NCBI GenBank assembly: GCA_025642075.2
Contig: JAODUO010000133.1
Coordinates: forward strand, 417,501-481,500
DNA length: 64,000 bases
Origin: Ridgeia piscesae
Lineage: Eukaryota; Annelida; Polychaeta; Sabellida; Siboglinidae
Direction of reading: 5' to 3'
Shown: piece by piece, positions 1-13,945 of the stretch
Layout of the letters: each line of letters opens with the position of its first letter
How positions within the stretch are numbered: position 1 is the first letter of the stretch
Notes under the pieces: model-generated
What the model saw: only the letters and a program-made list of their open reading frames with translations
What the model was told of the DNA's origin: nothing
The model's database searches: none
Translations under genes and position numbers: made by a program

Positions 1-2136
1 AAAATGCATAATGAGCATTTGATTTCTCACCAGATTGGGCTGTAAATAAGCCTAGAATGTACATTTCCCATTGCTGTGTTATTAGCTTGTAGCTGTGATG
101 TAGCTGCTGTGTGCAGCCCTGGGTGTGTTACAGATGGGATGATGTCAAAACATCCTGCGTGAAGCATCCGTCAAATATTTTTTCTCTTGTTTGCAAGGCA
201 GTTTGTAATAACGGACATGTCAGAAGACATATTGTTATCCACATTAATCAAGTTATTTCTGCCTTACTGACGGCAGACATGGGAGTGGAATTCAAAAGTG
301 TAATTGTTTGCATTTGTTCACTGTGATACCATTCGGTTTCCGTGTCACCTTTTTCAATCATCAGGCCTGCATAAATGTCTCACGTGGACAGGTAAAAATG
401 TTCCCCACTTTTATAGTACACCTGTACCAGGAGGAATGAAATAAATTTAACTGATTTTGAGATATATCAGAGGTTCCTCTCTGTGTTTACTGTGCAGTGT
501 ATGTAACAGGCATCTATGTATTCTAAGGTTTTATCAGATTAATTAAGATTCTTGGCAATAAAAAGCAGCTGTAAGTTGTAGTTTATTATGTAGCTGCAGT
601 TAATTCTAGTTTATTATGTAGAGCAAATTGACTGACACAAATTGTACATGACAGCGTTGCCATTTTTAAGAGGACACTTGAGCACGTGAAGATTACTTCT
701 AGAGATTTATTCTTCTAAGAAGGTTACAAAGAGTTGGTTGGCGGTTGTTAGAAGGAAGTGAATTCTCTTGTATTTGTGTGGTCTGCCTGAGTCATCTAGC
801 ACATTAAGCTAACTAGAAATTAGTCCTACTCAACAACAATGGACACTCAAAGTGACTGCCCTCATTCTGTAGTTGTGGTTTGCCAGTAATGCCAGTGAGT
901 CTGCCAAAACTGGCCCAGGCTTGGCCTTACCTGGTTGGTTTTTGTTGCTATGGCCGTGTCTCATTGTATACTTTGTGAAAACATTTGCTGTGGTTCACAA
1001 ATATTTATAGATTTTGTCTTTTCTTCTTCTTTTTCAGTCACAGTTAAAACCGCTATTTGGTGTAGGTGCGTACAATGTCTCGCTGTCGCTGTATACTGCC
1101 ATATAGTAAATAAGTGTTTCTTGTGATATTTGACTGTAACAAGACGGAATTGTACTTTGAATGAAGGTGGATACATCTACCTGGTACTGTATATCTTTCT
1201 GTCAGGATTTGAATACTCAGTATGACGGCAACATTCAACAAGAATACAGTCACATGTAGTTCCCTGTGAGCTACATGAAGGTGATTGCACAGGTTCTTTC
1301 TTCTTCGTTCATTCAAAGGTATTTTGAGGAAATGTTAACAGGTGTACAATAATATGAAACTGGGTTTTATACATTATTTAAAATAGGGATTTCAAATGAC
1401 AGAAAATAAAAAGCAAGTTGAATAATGTATTTAAAAATATTGCATAAGAGTTGTTTTAAGATGTCTCTTATAATTTATGAGAATAAATGCAAGGCAACAT
1501 ATTGGGCAGTTTAGAAGAACATCATTGAAGTTAAAACATTTATATTGCATTATTGCTTTCAATGATTGTGTAGTTTACGTTGTTTATGTCGCTGTCATCA
1601 TTGCCTCACTATTTCTGCATTCCGATTCTGGAGTTACACATTATCTGCATTTTGACACTGACATTTCAATTGTGACCTTTTGTTGTCATGACTGTTGTTG
1701 CGTGGAATGTTGTCATACGTTACACTTGTGGACTAGCTGAGGTTGAATTTATCGGTGTTCATGATTCCAGGGTCGAGTACTCAGCGTGACTTGTTAAGTT
1801 CACGCATGACAGTCACCCTGAACTATGAAATTCGCCCTGTTGCATCCCGATTTACTGCATAGTTGATTTGCCCTTTGTCAGTGTAGAGCAGAGATGACAT
1901 GCTTGGAATGTATTTGACATTTCTGACTGCAATGAAACACATAGAGATATATGACATGTGACAGACACTGCAGAACTGTCTGTCCGCGTATGTTGTTTGT
2001 TTGTCAGAGACAGTTTGGTAGAGCTGTGTGGTTTGGAGACAGTGTCAATGTTTGCGGTCTCTAGTCTCTAAATCCTCTTTCTTCACATATATGGACAAAA
2101 GCTTTACAAAAGCTCAACCACCTGGAATGTTAGGGG

Positions 2137-2139
<3 letters not shown>

Positions 2140-2224
<85 letters not shown>

Positions 2225-2262
2225 TCGTACGTGCATGCGTGCGTGTGTGGTGTGTGTGTGCA
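2140..2262. repeat. (GT)n followed by (GTGC)n microsatellite
   Basis: A run of GT dinucleotides passes into about twelve GTGC tetranucleotides, then degenerates. Alternating purine-pyrimidine sequence of this kind can adopt Z-DNA. The valine/cysteine/alanine-rich open frames across it are repeat artefacts. Confidence 0.97.
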
Positions 2263-2825
2263 TTATTTGTTGGTTGGAACTAATTTAGCAGGTTGTTGTG
2301 GTTCTTTCGGTCAGAGAGACATTTTGCAGTGAAGCCAAATGTGGGGGAATTCAGATCATTTTCAACGAAAAGAAATGTTAATTTGTGATTGCAGCATGTT
2401 TGTAAGGCCGTGTTCCTTACTTTTTATATTTTTGTTAATACCAGAATAAATACATTGCCAACCAAATGGTGTTTGATAAATCCAGAACATTATATTCACA
2501 ATTTGAAAGTTGCAGCAGCGAAATGTTAACACCTTATTCAAATACTCAGCAGTCACTGTTGCCTGTAGTTGGTACTCCCTGTGTCCCTGTGTCCCCGTAT
2601 CCTCCCTGTGTTCCTGTGTCCCTGTGTCCCTGTGTCCCCGTATCCCTACCTGCATGTACCTTTGAAGTTGCAAGGATACACAGTTTATTCTACGTACAAA
2701 TGATTAACTCAAAACTTCACACTAATAAGGACCTAACCAACCAAATCAAACCGTTTAACTTCTAGTTGTGTTTTGCTTGTGGGTGGTGACATGTTGCTGT
2801 GGCAACGGCAGAAGATGTAGTCAGG

Positions 2826-3070
2826 CGATGAGGAAGAAGAGGAAGTGAAACATGAAGATGATGAAGAAAAGATGAAATAAAAACGAAGAAGAGGAACAAG
2901 AAGAAGATGACAAAGAAAAAGAACAAGCAAAAGATGAATAAGAAGAAGAGGAGGAAAAAGATATTGAAGAAGAAGATGAAGAGGAACACGGAGGGATAGA
3001 AGAAGACATGTAAAATGAAGGAAGAAGAAGAAAACAAAGAAGACGTAAAAGAAGAGAAATTAGAGGAAGA
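2826..3070. repeat. Purine-rich GAA/GAGGAA low-complexity tract
   Basis: About 245 bases almost entirely of A and G on the plus strand, made of irregular GAAGAAGAG blocks. The serine/phenylalanine-rich minus-strand open frames here are by-products of the composition. Confidence 0.92.
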
Positions 3071-4445
3071 TAAATGTGTGTAAACATAACATATTTACAC
3101 CTGTGATTTGCTCTTAGTCTGCACAACAATCAACCTTTCAGTAGTCTGATATGATAACGAGAACACAGATATAATTTAAGGAGACACTATTATCTCTGCA
3201 GTGGACATGATAACACGTGTCCTGACTTGTCTCACAGTTGTGACACTTAAAGAAAACACAACCGGGGTGACCTACAATGTTAGTCCTCAAGTCAACACAT
3301 TGACATTCTGGCGAAATATTTACTCAGATATTGTATCTACAGACTTACAGTTTCCATGTTTAAGTGGACCAAATGGTAGAATAATTATGTGCTGATATAA
3401 GTTATTAACATAGGAATTTGTTTACAGGGAATTATATATTGATGAATTAATGGTAAACTTAAATAATATTTATGAAATGTATGTGCTTATTTAATCTCTT
3501 GTTTGTTGCTGAAAGTAGTGCCTTAAGTGGCCAATTCATCAAATGGTCATAGTTTATTTGAAAGTACAGTTGTAGACCTGGTTCCATATTTACAGGTCAT
3601 GGAATTACTTGGAGATAGTCACTAGATGGCAGCACATGCCCATTAATTTAGGTAGCGCATCATTTGTCTTATCTTAGACTCACACAGTGTTCACTTGAGT
3701 TGCTTTATATTGTATGGTTCTTGTTTCCATGTTTATTTAATTTATTATGAAACAAATTAGTTAAATATTATACGAAGAAGAGCGACCCTAGCAGAGCCTG
3801 GAAACGTTATCATTGAACAAGGATAAAGAAGACGATGATGAAGTAAATTAGTTACGTACTGTTAAAAAGGTGAATTGAATTTTAGTTTAAAGTTATCAAT
3901 TATGATAGTGCACCTACAATACCAAATGATAAAATAACATTTGTGGTTTTACATATTTTTGCCAGTAAAAGCCAAACAGTAGCAGAAACATTGGAACAAA
4001 TGCAGACAAAACTGACAAAGTGAAAATGATGATAATGAGTAATTGGTTAATAAACCAATTAACATATGTTAAGTTTATTTTTGCTAACTTTCTGATCTGA
4101 TTACATTAACTTTTAAAGCTATTTGGATATTGTGCTCCAATATGTTATACCTGTACAACATTTTGAACCAATTAACAGCAATTTTATTGTAACAAATTAC
4201 CATATTATTACAGAAATAAAAATGTATGCATTACCATGCAAATGCAAACATATTTATATATGAACATATGCATGCACAGTTGTACACAGAAATGCAAATG
4301 CACATATGATAATTATTACGACCCTCGTCTTCATCCTTGTCGTCACTTGTAGCAAAGGACAATCTTTTTTACTCTGAGTATGATGATACATAGAACTGTT
4401 TTATTATTCTGAGTATTGCAATACACTGAAGAAATGTAACTAATA

Positions 4446-4855
4446 TGTCTGTGAGCCTTCAGTATCTGTGAGCCTTCAGTATCTGTGAGCCTTCAGTGTC
4501 TGTGAGCCTTCACTGTCTGTGAGCCTTCATTGTCTGTGAGCCTCCAGTGTTTGTGAGCCTCCAGTGTCTGTGAGCCTCCAGTATCTGTCAGCCTTCAATA
4601 TCTGTGAGCCTTTGGTATCTGTGAGCCTTCGGTGTCTGTGAGCCTGCATTGTTTGTGAGCCTTCAGTATCTGTGAGCCTTCAGTGTCTGTGAACCTTCAT
4701 TGTCTGTGAGCCTTCAGTGTCTGTGAGCCTTTGGTGTCTGTGAGCCTTCAGTGTCTGTGAGCCTTCAGTGTCTATGAGCCTTCAGTGTCTATGAGCCTTC
4801 AGTGTCTGTGAACCTTCAGTGTCTGTGAGCCTTCAGTGTCTATGAGCCTTCAGTA
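4446..4855. repeat. 17-bp minisatellite, about 24 copies
   Basis: Tandem units close to CTGTGAGCCTTCAGTAT, differing mainly at CAGT/CATT/TGGT and TCTGTG/TCTATG positions. The flanks are unrelated AT-rich DNA. No coding role is seen. Confidence 0.96.
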
Positions 4856-4910
4856 TTATTACATTTAGTAAAACAATTCTCAGGAATGTGGTTGTTCTTG
4901 TTTTCATGAA

Positions 4911-5004
4911 TACACACACAGAATGCACACGTACACATACGCACACACGCATGCATGCACACACGCACGCACGCACGCATGCACGCAGAGCACGCATGCA
5001 CACA
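4911..5004. repeat. CA / GCAC mixed microsatellite
   Basis: Degenerate CA dinucleotides mixed with GCAC tetranucleotides and ATGCATGC palindromic pieces. Confidence 0.9.
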
Positions 5005-5356
5005 TCTGCATCATTGCTCTGTCATGACAGATGTATCTGTGGTTATTTCTGGCTGGTTCTTTGACTAAGTAAGCTTCATCGGAATAATGCGCACGTTGGC
5101 CGACTATCTGCTGGCCTTCAGTGGCGGCCTGGTGCGCTGTGATTACACTCAACACGACTCTGCCGTTGTGCATCTACTCTGATCTCTGTCATTTCACGGA
5201 CGCACTTCCTGTGATGTTCACGCAAGCACGTTGTTACTTGGCAACACAATGCAATTCACATTGCTCGATCCCGCGTGGCCTCGGCACGGAGAAATGGCAT
5301 TTGTATAACTTCTGAATGATAATAGCAATGTAGATTATAGTAATTGTGATGGACTG

Positions 5357-5361
<5 letters not shown>

Positions 5362-5407
<46 letters not shown>
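5362..5407. repeat. (TA)n microsatellite
   Basis: Uninterrupted TA dinucleotides for about 45 bases. Confidence 0.97.
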
Positions 5408-5411
<4 letters not shown>

Positions 5412-7110
5412 TATATTTTTTTATGAAGGTTGTAGCACGTATGACAGCAGTAAGGAACTGGAAAATAATAAAATTAATACCATATGTTTAAGTTGAGTGA
5501 GTTTATAAAAGTTGTGTGTTGGCAAAATTTCCTTAGACAGTATTTTTTTAAGCACACATTAAAGGCCTACAGGGCTAATTGACTTTCTCTAAGTACCCTC
5601 CTTTTTATTGCATGAGCATCACTGTTTCAGGGTCCGTAGGATACCATATTCACTATATTAAGCGCACATGCCCTAATAAGTGTACACACCCTTTTACCAA
5701 CTGTGGCATTAATCTTCATTGGCAAAGCCCACATTGTCTGTTGATTTCTAATGTTTCATAGTGTAATTTCTCCCAGTGACTGGCTGGACTCGTGTAGGAC
5801 TGAAAATCAAAGGTTCACCTAAGTTATCATATTTGTGACTCACATAGCTTGATATAAAGTTATGCTAACAATAATTAGTATTTGATTAAAGTATGAATGT
5901 GTAACTCAGAACAATACACCAGGATAAACACATTGGTGTGTAATGCCACCTACCTGGAGGTAGTGAATGAAGCCCCCTGGTGTTGTAAATTGAAATCATT
6001 TTGGGACAGTTATCAAATGGATGTACCCGGTACACTCATTAGGATGCATATTTTGACATATTTCTGTGTCACAAATATTTCTTAAGCATACTACACACTT
6101 AGTGTCACTGAGAACAGGGTAAAAAATGCAGATAAAATGAGAACAACAACATGATATTATTAGTCTAAGCTGTAAGAGTCTAGTGGATATTGTAATTGCT
6201 TAAGCTGTTTTAATCAATCTGTTTTAGCCACAGTTGTTCTGCCCTGCCCTGCCTGGCCGGTGCACACAATGTTGCTGGAACTATGTGCACAAAGAATTTT
6301 CTGGATGGTGCCATTTTTCATTATCCTTCGCAGATTGTTTTTGGTTCTGTTTTAATCAAGATATTCACGCATGGTTAATGTGACCAGAACTCCACTGATT
6401 AGTGGCGGTTCATGGGAGACAATAGTGTTCCATAAAGTGCAATGTTTTATGATTATTATTTTATTATTAGAAATTTGTCCCTACTAAATGTTGAGGTAAT
6501 CATCTAAAACTTATCAGGATAATAATCCCATTATAGAATATTTTGTATTTTAATAAATGTTACTTTTAATAGTAAAATTAATTAATTTAGCTTAATTACA
6601 TTTAACAGATAACACTAATTAAGTAAAACCAAACTAAAAGCTGTACACATCTAAATTAAATATCTAATGTCAAAATGAATAAATTGAGGTAATTGGAACA
6701 GTAAGGATAAAAGAGAACAATTATGATTTATGACATATTTTTTTAATAAAAATGTTGTATACTCAATGATTTCAGGGAGGACTGGTTTTAAAGCTGTCTT
6801 TAATAATTCCAATAGATATAACACTTTATTTAGTATGTTCAACATGCAAGTACATTTCATGTTAAATGGGAATGTGTTCTGGTGTAGAGTCATAGACATG
6901 TTATCTGCAGCCATCCATGGGTAGTTCTCTGTACTGATTATGTGTCCTACTCTAGGTCCTTGAAGGTCCCTGTAGAGACACTTCTACAAATTGGTGTCCT
7001 TTGGCAAGACCAATAACAGATGGTATCATTTCATTACTACAGCCAAGGCTTAGTGACTGTGGGGAGTAGACCTGACGCAGGAGAGTAATGGCCTGAGAGA
7101 GACTGAGGGA

Positions 7111-7295
7111 GACAGAGACAGGCAGAGACAGGCAGAGACAGAGACAGAGCAGAGACAGGCAGAGACAGGCAGAGACAGGCAGAGACAGGCAGAGACAGGC
7201 AGAGACAGGCAGAGACAGGCAGAGACAGGCAGAGACAGGCAGAGACAGGCAGAGACAGGCAGAGACAGGCAGAGACAGGCAGAGACAGGCAGAGA
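7111..7295. repeat. 10-bp minisatellite AGAGACAGGC, about 18 copies
   Basis: Near-perfect tandem copies of AGAGACAGGC, with a shortened, irregular start near 7130-7150. The minus-strand leucine/serine/valine/cysteine open frames here come from the repeat. Confidence 0.97.
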
Positions 7296-8153
7296 TCTAT
7301 GGATCTGGGCGTATGTGGACATGTGTCATTGTCTTGTCCCATAGGATACATTTCTTCAGTGTCTACTACAAAATATAAATTCAGATGTCATCAGTATGAT
7401 GTGATGGAGCTTGTCATGTCATTGATACACTATAGGATTTATGTCAAATAATGCAATTTTCTAAGAAATCGACATAAGAGGACCTCCCCAGCAGAATGCT
7501 TTCAAGACAAGAAGGTTTTGTCTATCTATTAAAGCACAGATAATTCGGTCACAGATCACACAAATAGCCAGCTGTGCCATTGACTAACATTTGTTGGTGT
7601 AGTTAAATAATAATAATTGTTGTTACTCATTTACAATTATGTTTTACGTTGTGCAATAAACTCTAGAAAGTACCATTAATGAATGTCAAAACACTTGCTC
7701 TTTAGTCAGTGAGTCTGGGAAGTAAATAGTGATCTGTCCCCTTCCAGTGCAATTGTATGCTGAAACAGGAAGTTAAATAACCATCTGTCCACAATCTCTC
7801 CCCGTTTGAAATTAAATTGTACAGTGAACCGGGAAGTGAAACTATGCACTGAACATAGAAATGAAATAGTTAGCTATCTCCTTAGAGTAAAATGTATACA
7901 AAACGTAGAAGAAAATAGTGATCTATCCCCATAGCTCTCATGTGAACAATCCCAGCCACTCACGGTGTTATTTCCAGTTGAGCTCCTTAAGTTATGCGGA
8001 GGACATAAACCATTTTAGTAGCAGCAAGTTATGTGTTTACGGCTACTTCTAGTGTCTTATGGACTCAATGGTAGGATGCAACACAGAGCTGTGTCACTAG
8101 TTTCATTACAGTGCAGGTGATAAATATACAGCCCTCAGCCTCCGTATCATCCG

Positions 8154-8174
8154 TGGGTGGATGGATGGATGGAT
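8154..8174. repeat. Short (GGAT)n run
   Basis: About five GGAT/GGTGGAT units. Confidence 0.8.
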
Positions 8175-8314
8175 GTTTCTTCTGCGCTGTCACAAGGGAT
8201 GCTGTTTGTGGTATGTATGTGTGGGTATCATGGGGCCCGTGTGATCTATTGTGTTGCTGTATTCATTTGGCACGTAAAACTACGCTGCCTGAGCAAGTGT
8301 TAAGACCAGGGGAT

Positions 8315-8336
8315 ATGGAGAGAGAGAGAGAGAGAG
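8315..8336. repeat. Short (GA)n run
   Basis: About ten GA dinucleotides within the less AT-rich stretch before the candidate first coding exon. Confidence 0.85.
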
Positions 8337-9238
8337 TGTGTCGTGGTCGTAACTGATGACTTCACGCTGCATGTGTTGATAAACGGCGTGATCTGTATGC
8401 GGGCAGCGTCTCGCGACTCACACATGTGGAGTTCAGTTTCCTGGTCTTGCGTGGAGTACAAATGTGACGCATTTCGTCATGTGATGACACGTCCAGACGA
8501 TCACATATTCCTATGTCTCGTCTTTGATATTCGTCGTTGACTTCCCACATGATGGATTGGTGGTGTCGATGGCAACAGTTTGAATAGAACCAAACTCACG
8601 TGACAACAGTATATGTGTAGAACTGTGGACAGTTATGCATGATAAATAGTTTGTCACTCCATACATACATATTTCTGCGTGATTAATAGTTTGTCACACC
8701 ATAAACCATGGCATCTTTGTTGCAATATGCTCCAACAAATCGAATCGCTTGCTGCTCGTCGACAGATCCGTGTGTCACACTCCTGGCTGCTGGCATATTG
8801 CCAAGTGATGTATGCAAGCATCTGGATCGTGGTGACACGGCCATGGACACGGTTGTTATGGATTGTCACTGATGCAGGCCGCACGGCAATGGAAATATGA
8901 CTTCATTTGGCCAGTGGACGCTTATTAAGTTTATTGTTAATAGCTTTCACTGGAACTACTAATCACTGGCCGGGCTGTCACATGACTATCGATTGACGCC
9001 GTGTCGAAATGCTTGTCTTTGCGAATCAGCAGCAGATTAACCGGATTGCAGGAAACAAGCGCATGGATGTGATCATTCGTGTCAACGGTAATAGAAAGTG
9101 CTACGAGCACCGTCTACACGATGTCGATGGACACCATGAGTCGGGGAGGGTTATCGGATTTTCGAAGCCAAGATCTGGGAGGATTGTAATGTGATCCCAG
9201 GGGCTGGACGGCATCTCCCACAGCCCGCTTCCTCCCAC

Positions 9239-9324
9239 ATGGGGAACAGGAAATCAACCGCAGTTTGCTCTTCCTGCATTTCGCCGAAACCGAGGAAGAG
9301 GCTGGTGAATGTTGTGGACAGAAG
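9239..9324 (+). CDS. FRMPD4: Candidate first coding exon of the FRMPD-like gene
   Basis: An ATG at 9239 opens 28 codons beginning MGNRKSTAVCSSC and ending in a basic stretch, PKPRKRLVNVVDR. A good donor (AG|GTAAAG) follows at 9325. The exon ends in phase 2, exactly what the exon at 20320 needs (one leading base), so joining them keeps the WW-domain frame open. The start has G at +4 but C at -3, so it is not a strong Kozak context. The frame is also open upstream to a stop at 9137-9139, so this could instead be an internal exon using an acceptor near 9200 or 9223. The MGxxxS start fits an N-myristoylation signal. No homology supports it; the case rests on phase and composition. Confidence 0.4.
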
Positions 9325-12300
9325 GTAAAGGCAATGTCGGGTGTAGGGTGGAGAGTGTACGCACTCAGACGTTGTCTATGTACAACCTAAATATCTACAA
9401 ATAATTGCTTTCTTTCTGTTGTATTTTGGACACTTCTTGATGGTTGGTTGTCTTGAATATTGACAGTCCATAATAAGGATGGTCATCTTAAAATTTTAAA
9501 TTAATAATAGGATCTGTCTGCATGATGATTCCAAAAAATTCTGTTCATGCTGTGTTCATATTGTTCCTGTGAACATTTTATTTCTTTGTTTACATGATAA
9601 GATTTACTGGTATTCCTGAAATGTCTAATGCATGTATGAACCAGTTATTCGTATTGGGAATCACAAAAATCACTCTCGTATAAAATCACATTTCGTTGTG
9701 TTGTTGCTCGTGGCTATTTTATTCCGTTTGATTGATTTTTATGTACCCTGGAGATCCAGGGATGCAGGTAGTTTCTTTGAGGGTCAGAAGTACATAGGTG
9801 GCTGAAAATATAATTTGTTTGATGTTTTTAGAAGATAGCTCCAATGCAGATGCAATAATTCACTACAGGAAACACAATTATAAATGACGCGCAGACATTC
9901 AGTAAAAACATGTTTTCGGAATACAGATGGGAATACCATAGACAGGAACACTGATATCTTGTGGTGTAATGAAATCAACACTACAAAAAGATTGTGCCAC
10001 TTCCTTGATAAATGCGTCTAACTATTCACTGGTGTGACATTATACCAATGTCCAGGTCATAGTTAATGCTAATTTAATGCATCCAACTTATGAGTGTTGC
10101 AATGTTCCTGGGCCCAAAAAGAATTCCAGCGGGCAAACAAATCGGCGGTGTTAAAAAAGATAGTCCAGCAAGATTTCATGTTTGACAATTTTAATGACAA
10201 AAGAATAAATTAAAAATAAAATTAATGTGAACAGAAAGAAATATAACAACAAATATGAAGGACTTTTTTTGTGATTTTCTGACTGATGTTGATATTGACT
10301 GTTCCATTGCCTAATCAATCAGATTTGGTAATTATTAACAGGAAGTTGGCTGAGTCAGTTGTACTGCGTCCCAATTGTGGGTAGGGTAATTTTGTGTGGG
10401 AATCATCCAACTTCAAAGGTATTTGTGGGTACTTTCACAGTACTTGCAACAACAGATGTCATTGGTCATCTGTGTTTTCAATTTGTTTATGTTTGCAATT
10501 TGACTGACTTGTGGCACAGTTTACCAGGCAGTATAGTATATCTTACAAACATATATTGTTCTCTTATTTCTCTCTACATTAGGAGTAAGTCTCCCCTTGA
10601 TATTAATCCTTCATTTCACCTGTTGTTTGTTTGATAAAAAAAAACTAATGTTTACGACAAAACTGTAATCAGTAAACTGGTGTAAAAACTAGGTGTATGC
10701 GTAAAGTCCCTGTCTAGGTGTGTATGATGTATGAAATAGTTCACATAGCTTTGGCAGTAATGCAAATGTCTGTTTCCTGTCTTGATTGGGTGTAAACAAT
10801 TAGTGTGATTGCTCTAACAAGTACTCGGGAGGGAGGGTGTATTGTAGTATTTCTAGCTGGCCTTGTGGGGCACCTGGGGGTGGCCAACTGCTCTTATGTA
10901 CCCCTAGGGTAATAGTTATATAACAGGTGTTCTCTGAAGGCTAGGAGAAATAGGGCTAACTGTAGGTAACTAACTGTTAAGGGGTCGTAGGGGTCGTATC
11001 CACATGCTTACTTGTTAGGTGCTGGGACCTTGGTTAGTTCAGGTATGCCAGCTGTTTTGTAGTTCAACAGTGAGACTCTGCTGCAATAAATGACAATAAC
11101 TTAATAATTGTTGTCTTTTAATAAGTAATAACAATCTGTTTATTTTATACCAGTTAATTAAATAAATAAAAATGTCTCGAAGAAAAATCTTGAAATATTT
11201 ATTTCCAATATACTGTAATAAAATAATTGTTTCCAATAGGTATTATCTTCTTTATCATAATGAAAAAGTTATGAATTCTTTCTTTTCTTCAGATAATATT
11301 CATGTCATCATGGTAAAGATAAGTATTCAACAATTGTTGAATATTTCGTAAATTATCCATTCAAACATGATATTGCAGAGACCTGTTGTTTTAAGTTCAA
11401 TATATGTATATGATATGAACCCTTCTAGAAAATGAAGACTGATACATAATAGACCTTGACACTGACTGATGAGTTCACCACCAGGTGTCACTAGTGGAGC
11501 CCCATGTGATTTGCACCTTGGTCGATTCGTTCATCTGCATTTGTCTGTGGGACACATGTAATCCAGGGGGCTTACTTGACCCAGCCCGTATACTCGGCCA
11601 TCTCCAGTCTCCCTGATTGCCTCATCTCATTACGATACAAGGACGACTTAAATATTCTCTTCAACCTTGCATCTGTCTACTTTTCCCAGCCATTCCTTTG
11701 GCCGACAGGAATTCAATTGTGGTGCGCATATGGTGCATTTAAATAATAAATGTGTAACTTTTTAAATTGCAATTTTTCATTTTTTTAGTGTGTGAAATCA
11801 GTAAGAAATTTTTACAATTTAACTGTAGATAAATCTTGACACTTCTTAAAGTACACTGGAAGGGGAACACCACCACATAAACTAAAACACAATTTGAATA
11901 TATTTAACACAAACTGATGTAAATAATATGTATTATAGAGGCTGATAATCATAATAGGGTGTTTAACATAATACTTTTACTATTTAGGTATTTCTTTTAT
12001 GTACAACACTGAAAAAGTGTGTATATGGTATTTTTAATAAAATAATAATAAAATCTGCATTTCTGTGTGGTTATCAATTATTATTATTACTCATTATTAT
12101 TACTCATTATTATATTATTAATTATATTTTAGGGAGGACTTTGGTTTATATGAAAAGTTTCTGCTATACACAAATCACATCCCTGAACATGCAAAGCAGT
12201 GTCCACCCATTGTACACTGTACATGTAATGTCTGGTCAGTGTTCGACCAACCGTGACCTCCACACCACTGGACCATGAAAGGGCTAGTGACACTTCAATG

Positions 12301-13913
12301 AGGCCAGACACTTTGGCAACAGTCACCAGCCAGAGGTAGTTGGCTGGTGTTTTCACCTCTGATTGTACAACCTATTCATTTGATTGGCCAGTGTGGTCCC
12401 TACTGTCAGGTGGGCTGGCCAGGCTAATCACCACAGCCATTCATGTGTCCTGAGAGCAAATGTATGTCTCTGCAAGATGTGGTTGTGATGACACATTGCG
12501 ATATCTTGTCAACTGCGGATATCCTTGGAGGATTATCTCATTACCTGTGTAAGAGTGAGGCCTCGGGCGGGAAAGGTGTAAGACTGCCAGACAACAGACA
12601 GGCTGGGGTGGTTGTATACACTACACCCACAGTGTACGGAGTGTGGTCGTGGCTGTGGCTGTGGTAGTGGCGGCAGGGATGTGAGGCTGACGGTCGTGTC
12701 CCCGCAGTGATGGTGTTCTCTTGTCTACAGAAGTTGCGTTGTACGTGCTTCCACAAAGACAACTACAGGATGTGAGTACATCAGGGTGTCCATGCCTCGT
12801 GGTTAGTTAGTTGGGGTGGTTTGTATGTAGGAAACTTGTTGGGGTTGGAAAGGTTGGTGCGTTTGGGGTGTTTTGTTACAAGTGGAACCGTCTGTTGTGA
12901 TTGTAATGTGGACACTTGTTGAGTTTGAGTAGGACACAACGTCGTTTGTTGATGGAGTCAGACAGGGTTCATCTACTCTCTGTAGAAATATAACACACTG
13001 AGGACAGTCACTGGTCACAACTGTCTGTTGTCCTTAGCGGTTCATTCACATCACAGATCAAGTCTTGACCAACAGTAACATGATCTCAGTGTCTCCAGGG
13101 GTAACACAGTATTGAGGGCTGTGTTTTAAGTGTTATACCAATGACTATTCCTGGCACACAAACTGGAGCCGTAGAAAGTCTTCGCTCCAGACACACACAA
13201 CTGTGGCTCGCAGTTTTGCCCGGCTGAATCCTGTAAACAGGGGACTGTTTCACTGACATCCCTTTGGACTCATGAGGCCGGTCTCAATCTTTATAATATA
13301 TTTCATTCCTTAACACTCACAGTAATCATAACATAACACTTGGATACAGTGTCCTTGGTGATACATGATGTGGGCTTTTTGCATTTTGAAAAAAATCATG
13401 TATTTTGTTCAATGATCGATTTTATGAGGGATTAATTAACTTAGTGGAGGCAGCCTTCTGGTGATAGGAGTCACTACTAAATAGTCACCTTCAGGCAGGT
13501 TGACATTGTTGGTTAAACTGAGGCTTGTCACTTCTTAAATATAGTGGTTTAGACATATTGCAGTAAATAGGCTTTTAACTCAATCAAACTCAAATAATAA
13601 ATAGACTATTGACTCAGTGAAAGTGAAGTAGTCCTGACGTCTCTTCAAGAACAGGGGATAGAAGACAATTGTGTTGAACTCTTGAAAGACATCCACACCT
13701 ACAGCTTGATGACAGCCCAACCACAAGATAAACATCAGGAGAGGAGTAGGACTGGGAGACACCATATCACCCAAACTGTTAACAACTTACCTGGGAAACT
13801 AGTCTTGAGGATAGAAGGAGACAGTCTCAGTCATCTTAGCTGCACTGATTACACATGGGCAGATACCCTGAGTGAACCACAACAAGTGCTGCAGGAGCTG
13901 GTCGATGACGATG

Positions 13914-13944
<31 letters not shown>
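13914..13944. repeat. (ATA)n trinucleotide run
   Basis: About ten ATA/AAT trinucleotides. Confidence 0.95.

Positions 13945-13945
<1 letters not shown>

Larger units (their letters stand above)
1..9238. other. Region without a recognised gene (upstream or earlier introns)
   Basis: No convincing exon is visible. Open frames here are short (under 105 residues) and mostly lie in or beside repeats. The stretch contains GT/GTGC, purine-rich, 17-bp, CA/GCAC, TA and 10-bp tandem repeats (listed separately). From about 8140 the composition becomes less AT-rich with more CpG, up to the candidate first coding exon, so a promoter or 5' untranslated region could lie there. I see no TATA box or initiator that I would defend. 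Confidence 0.6.

Noticed and set aside
12731..12771. 41-nt splice-like segment (CTTGTCTACAG ... AGGAT|GTGAGT) that could join the WW exon in phase
   Set aside because: Phase fits, but the 13-residue peptide has no homology and the segment does not fit together with the better 9239-9324 candidate.
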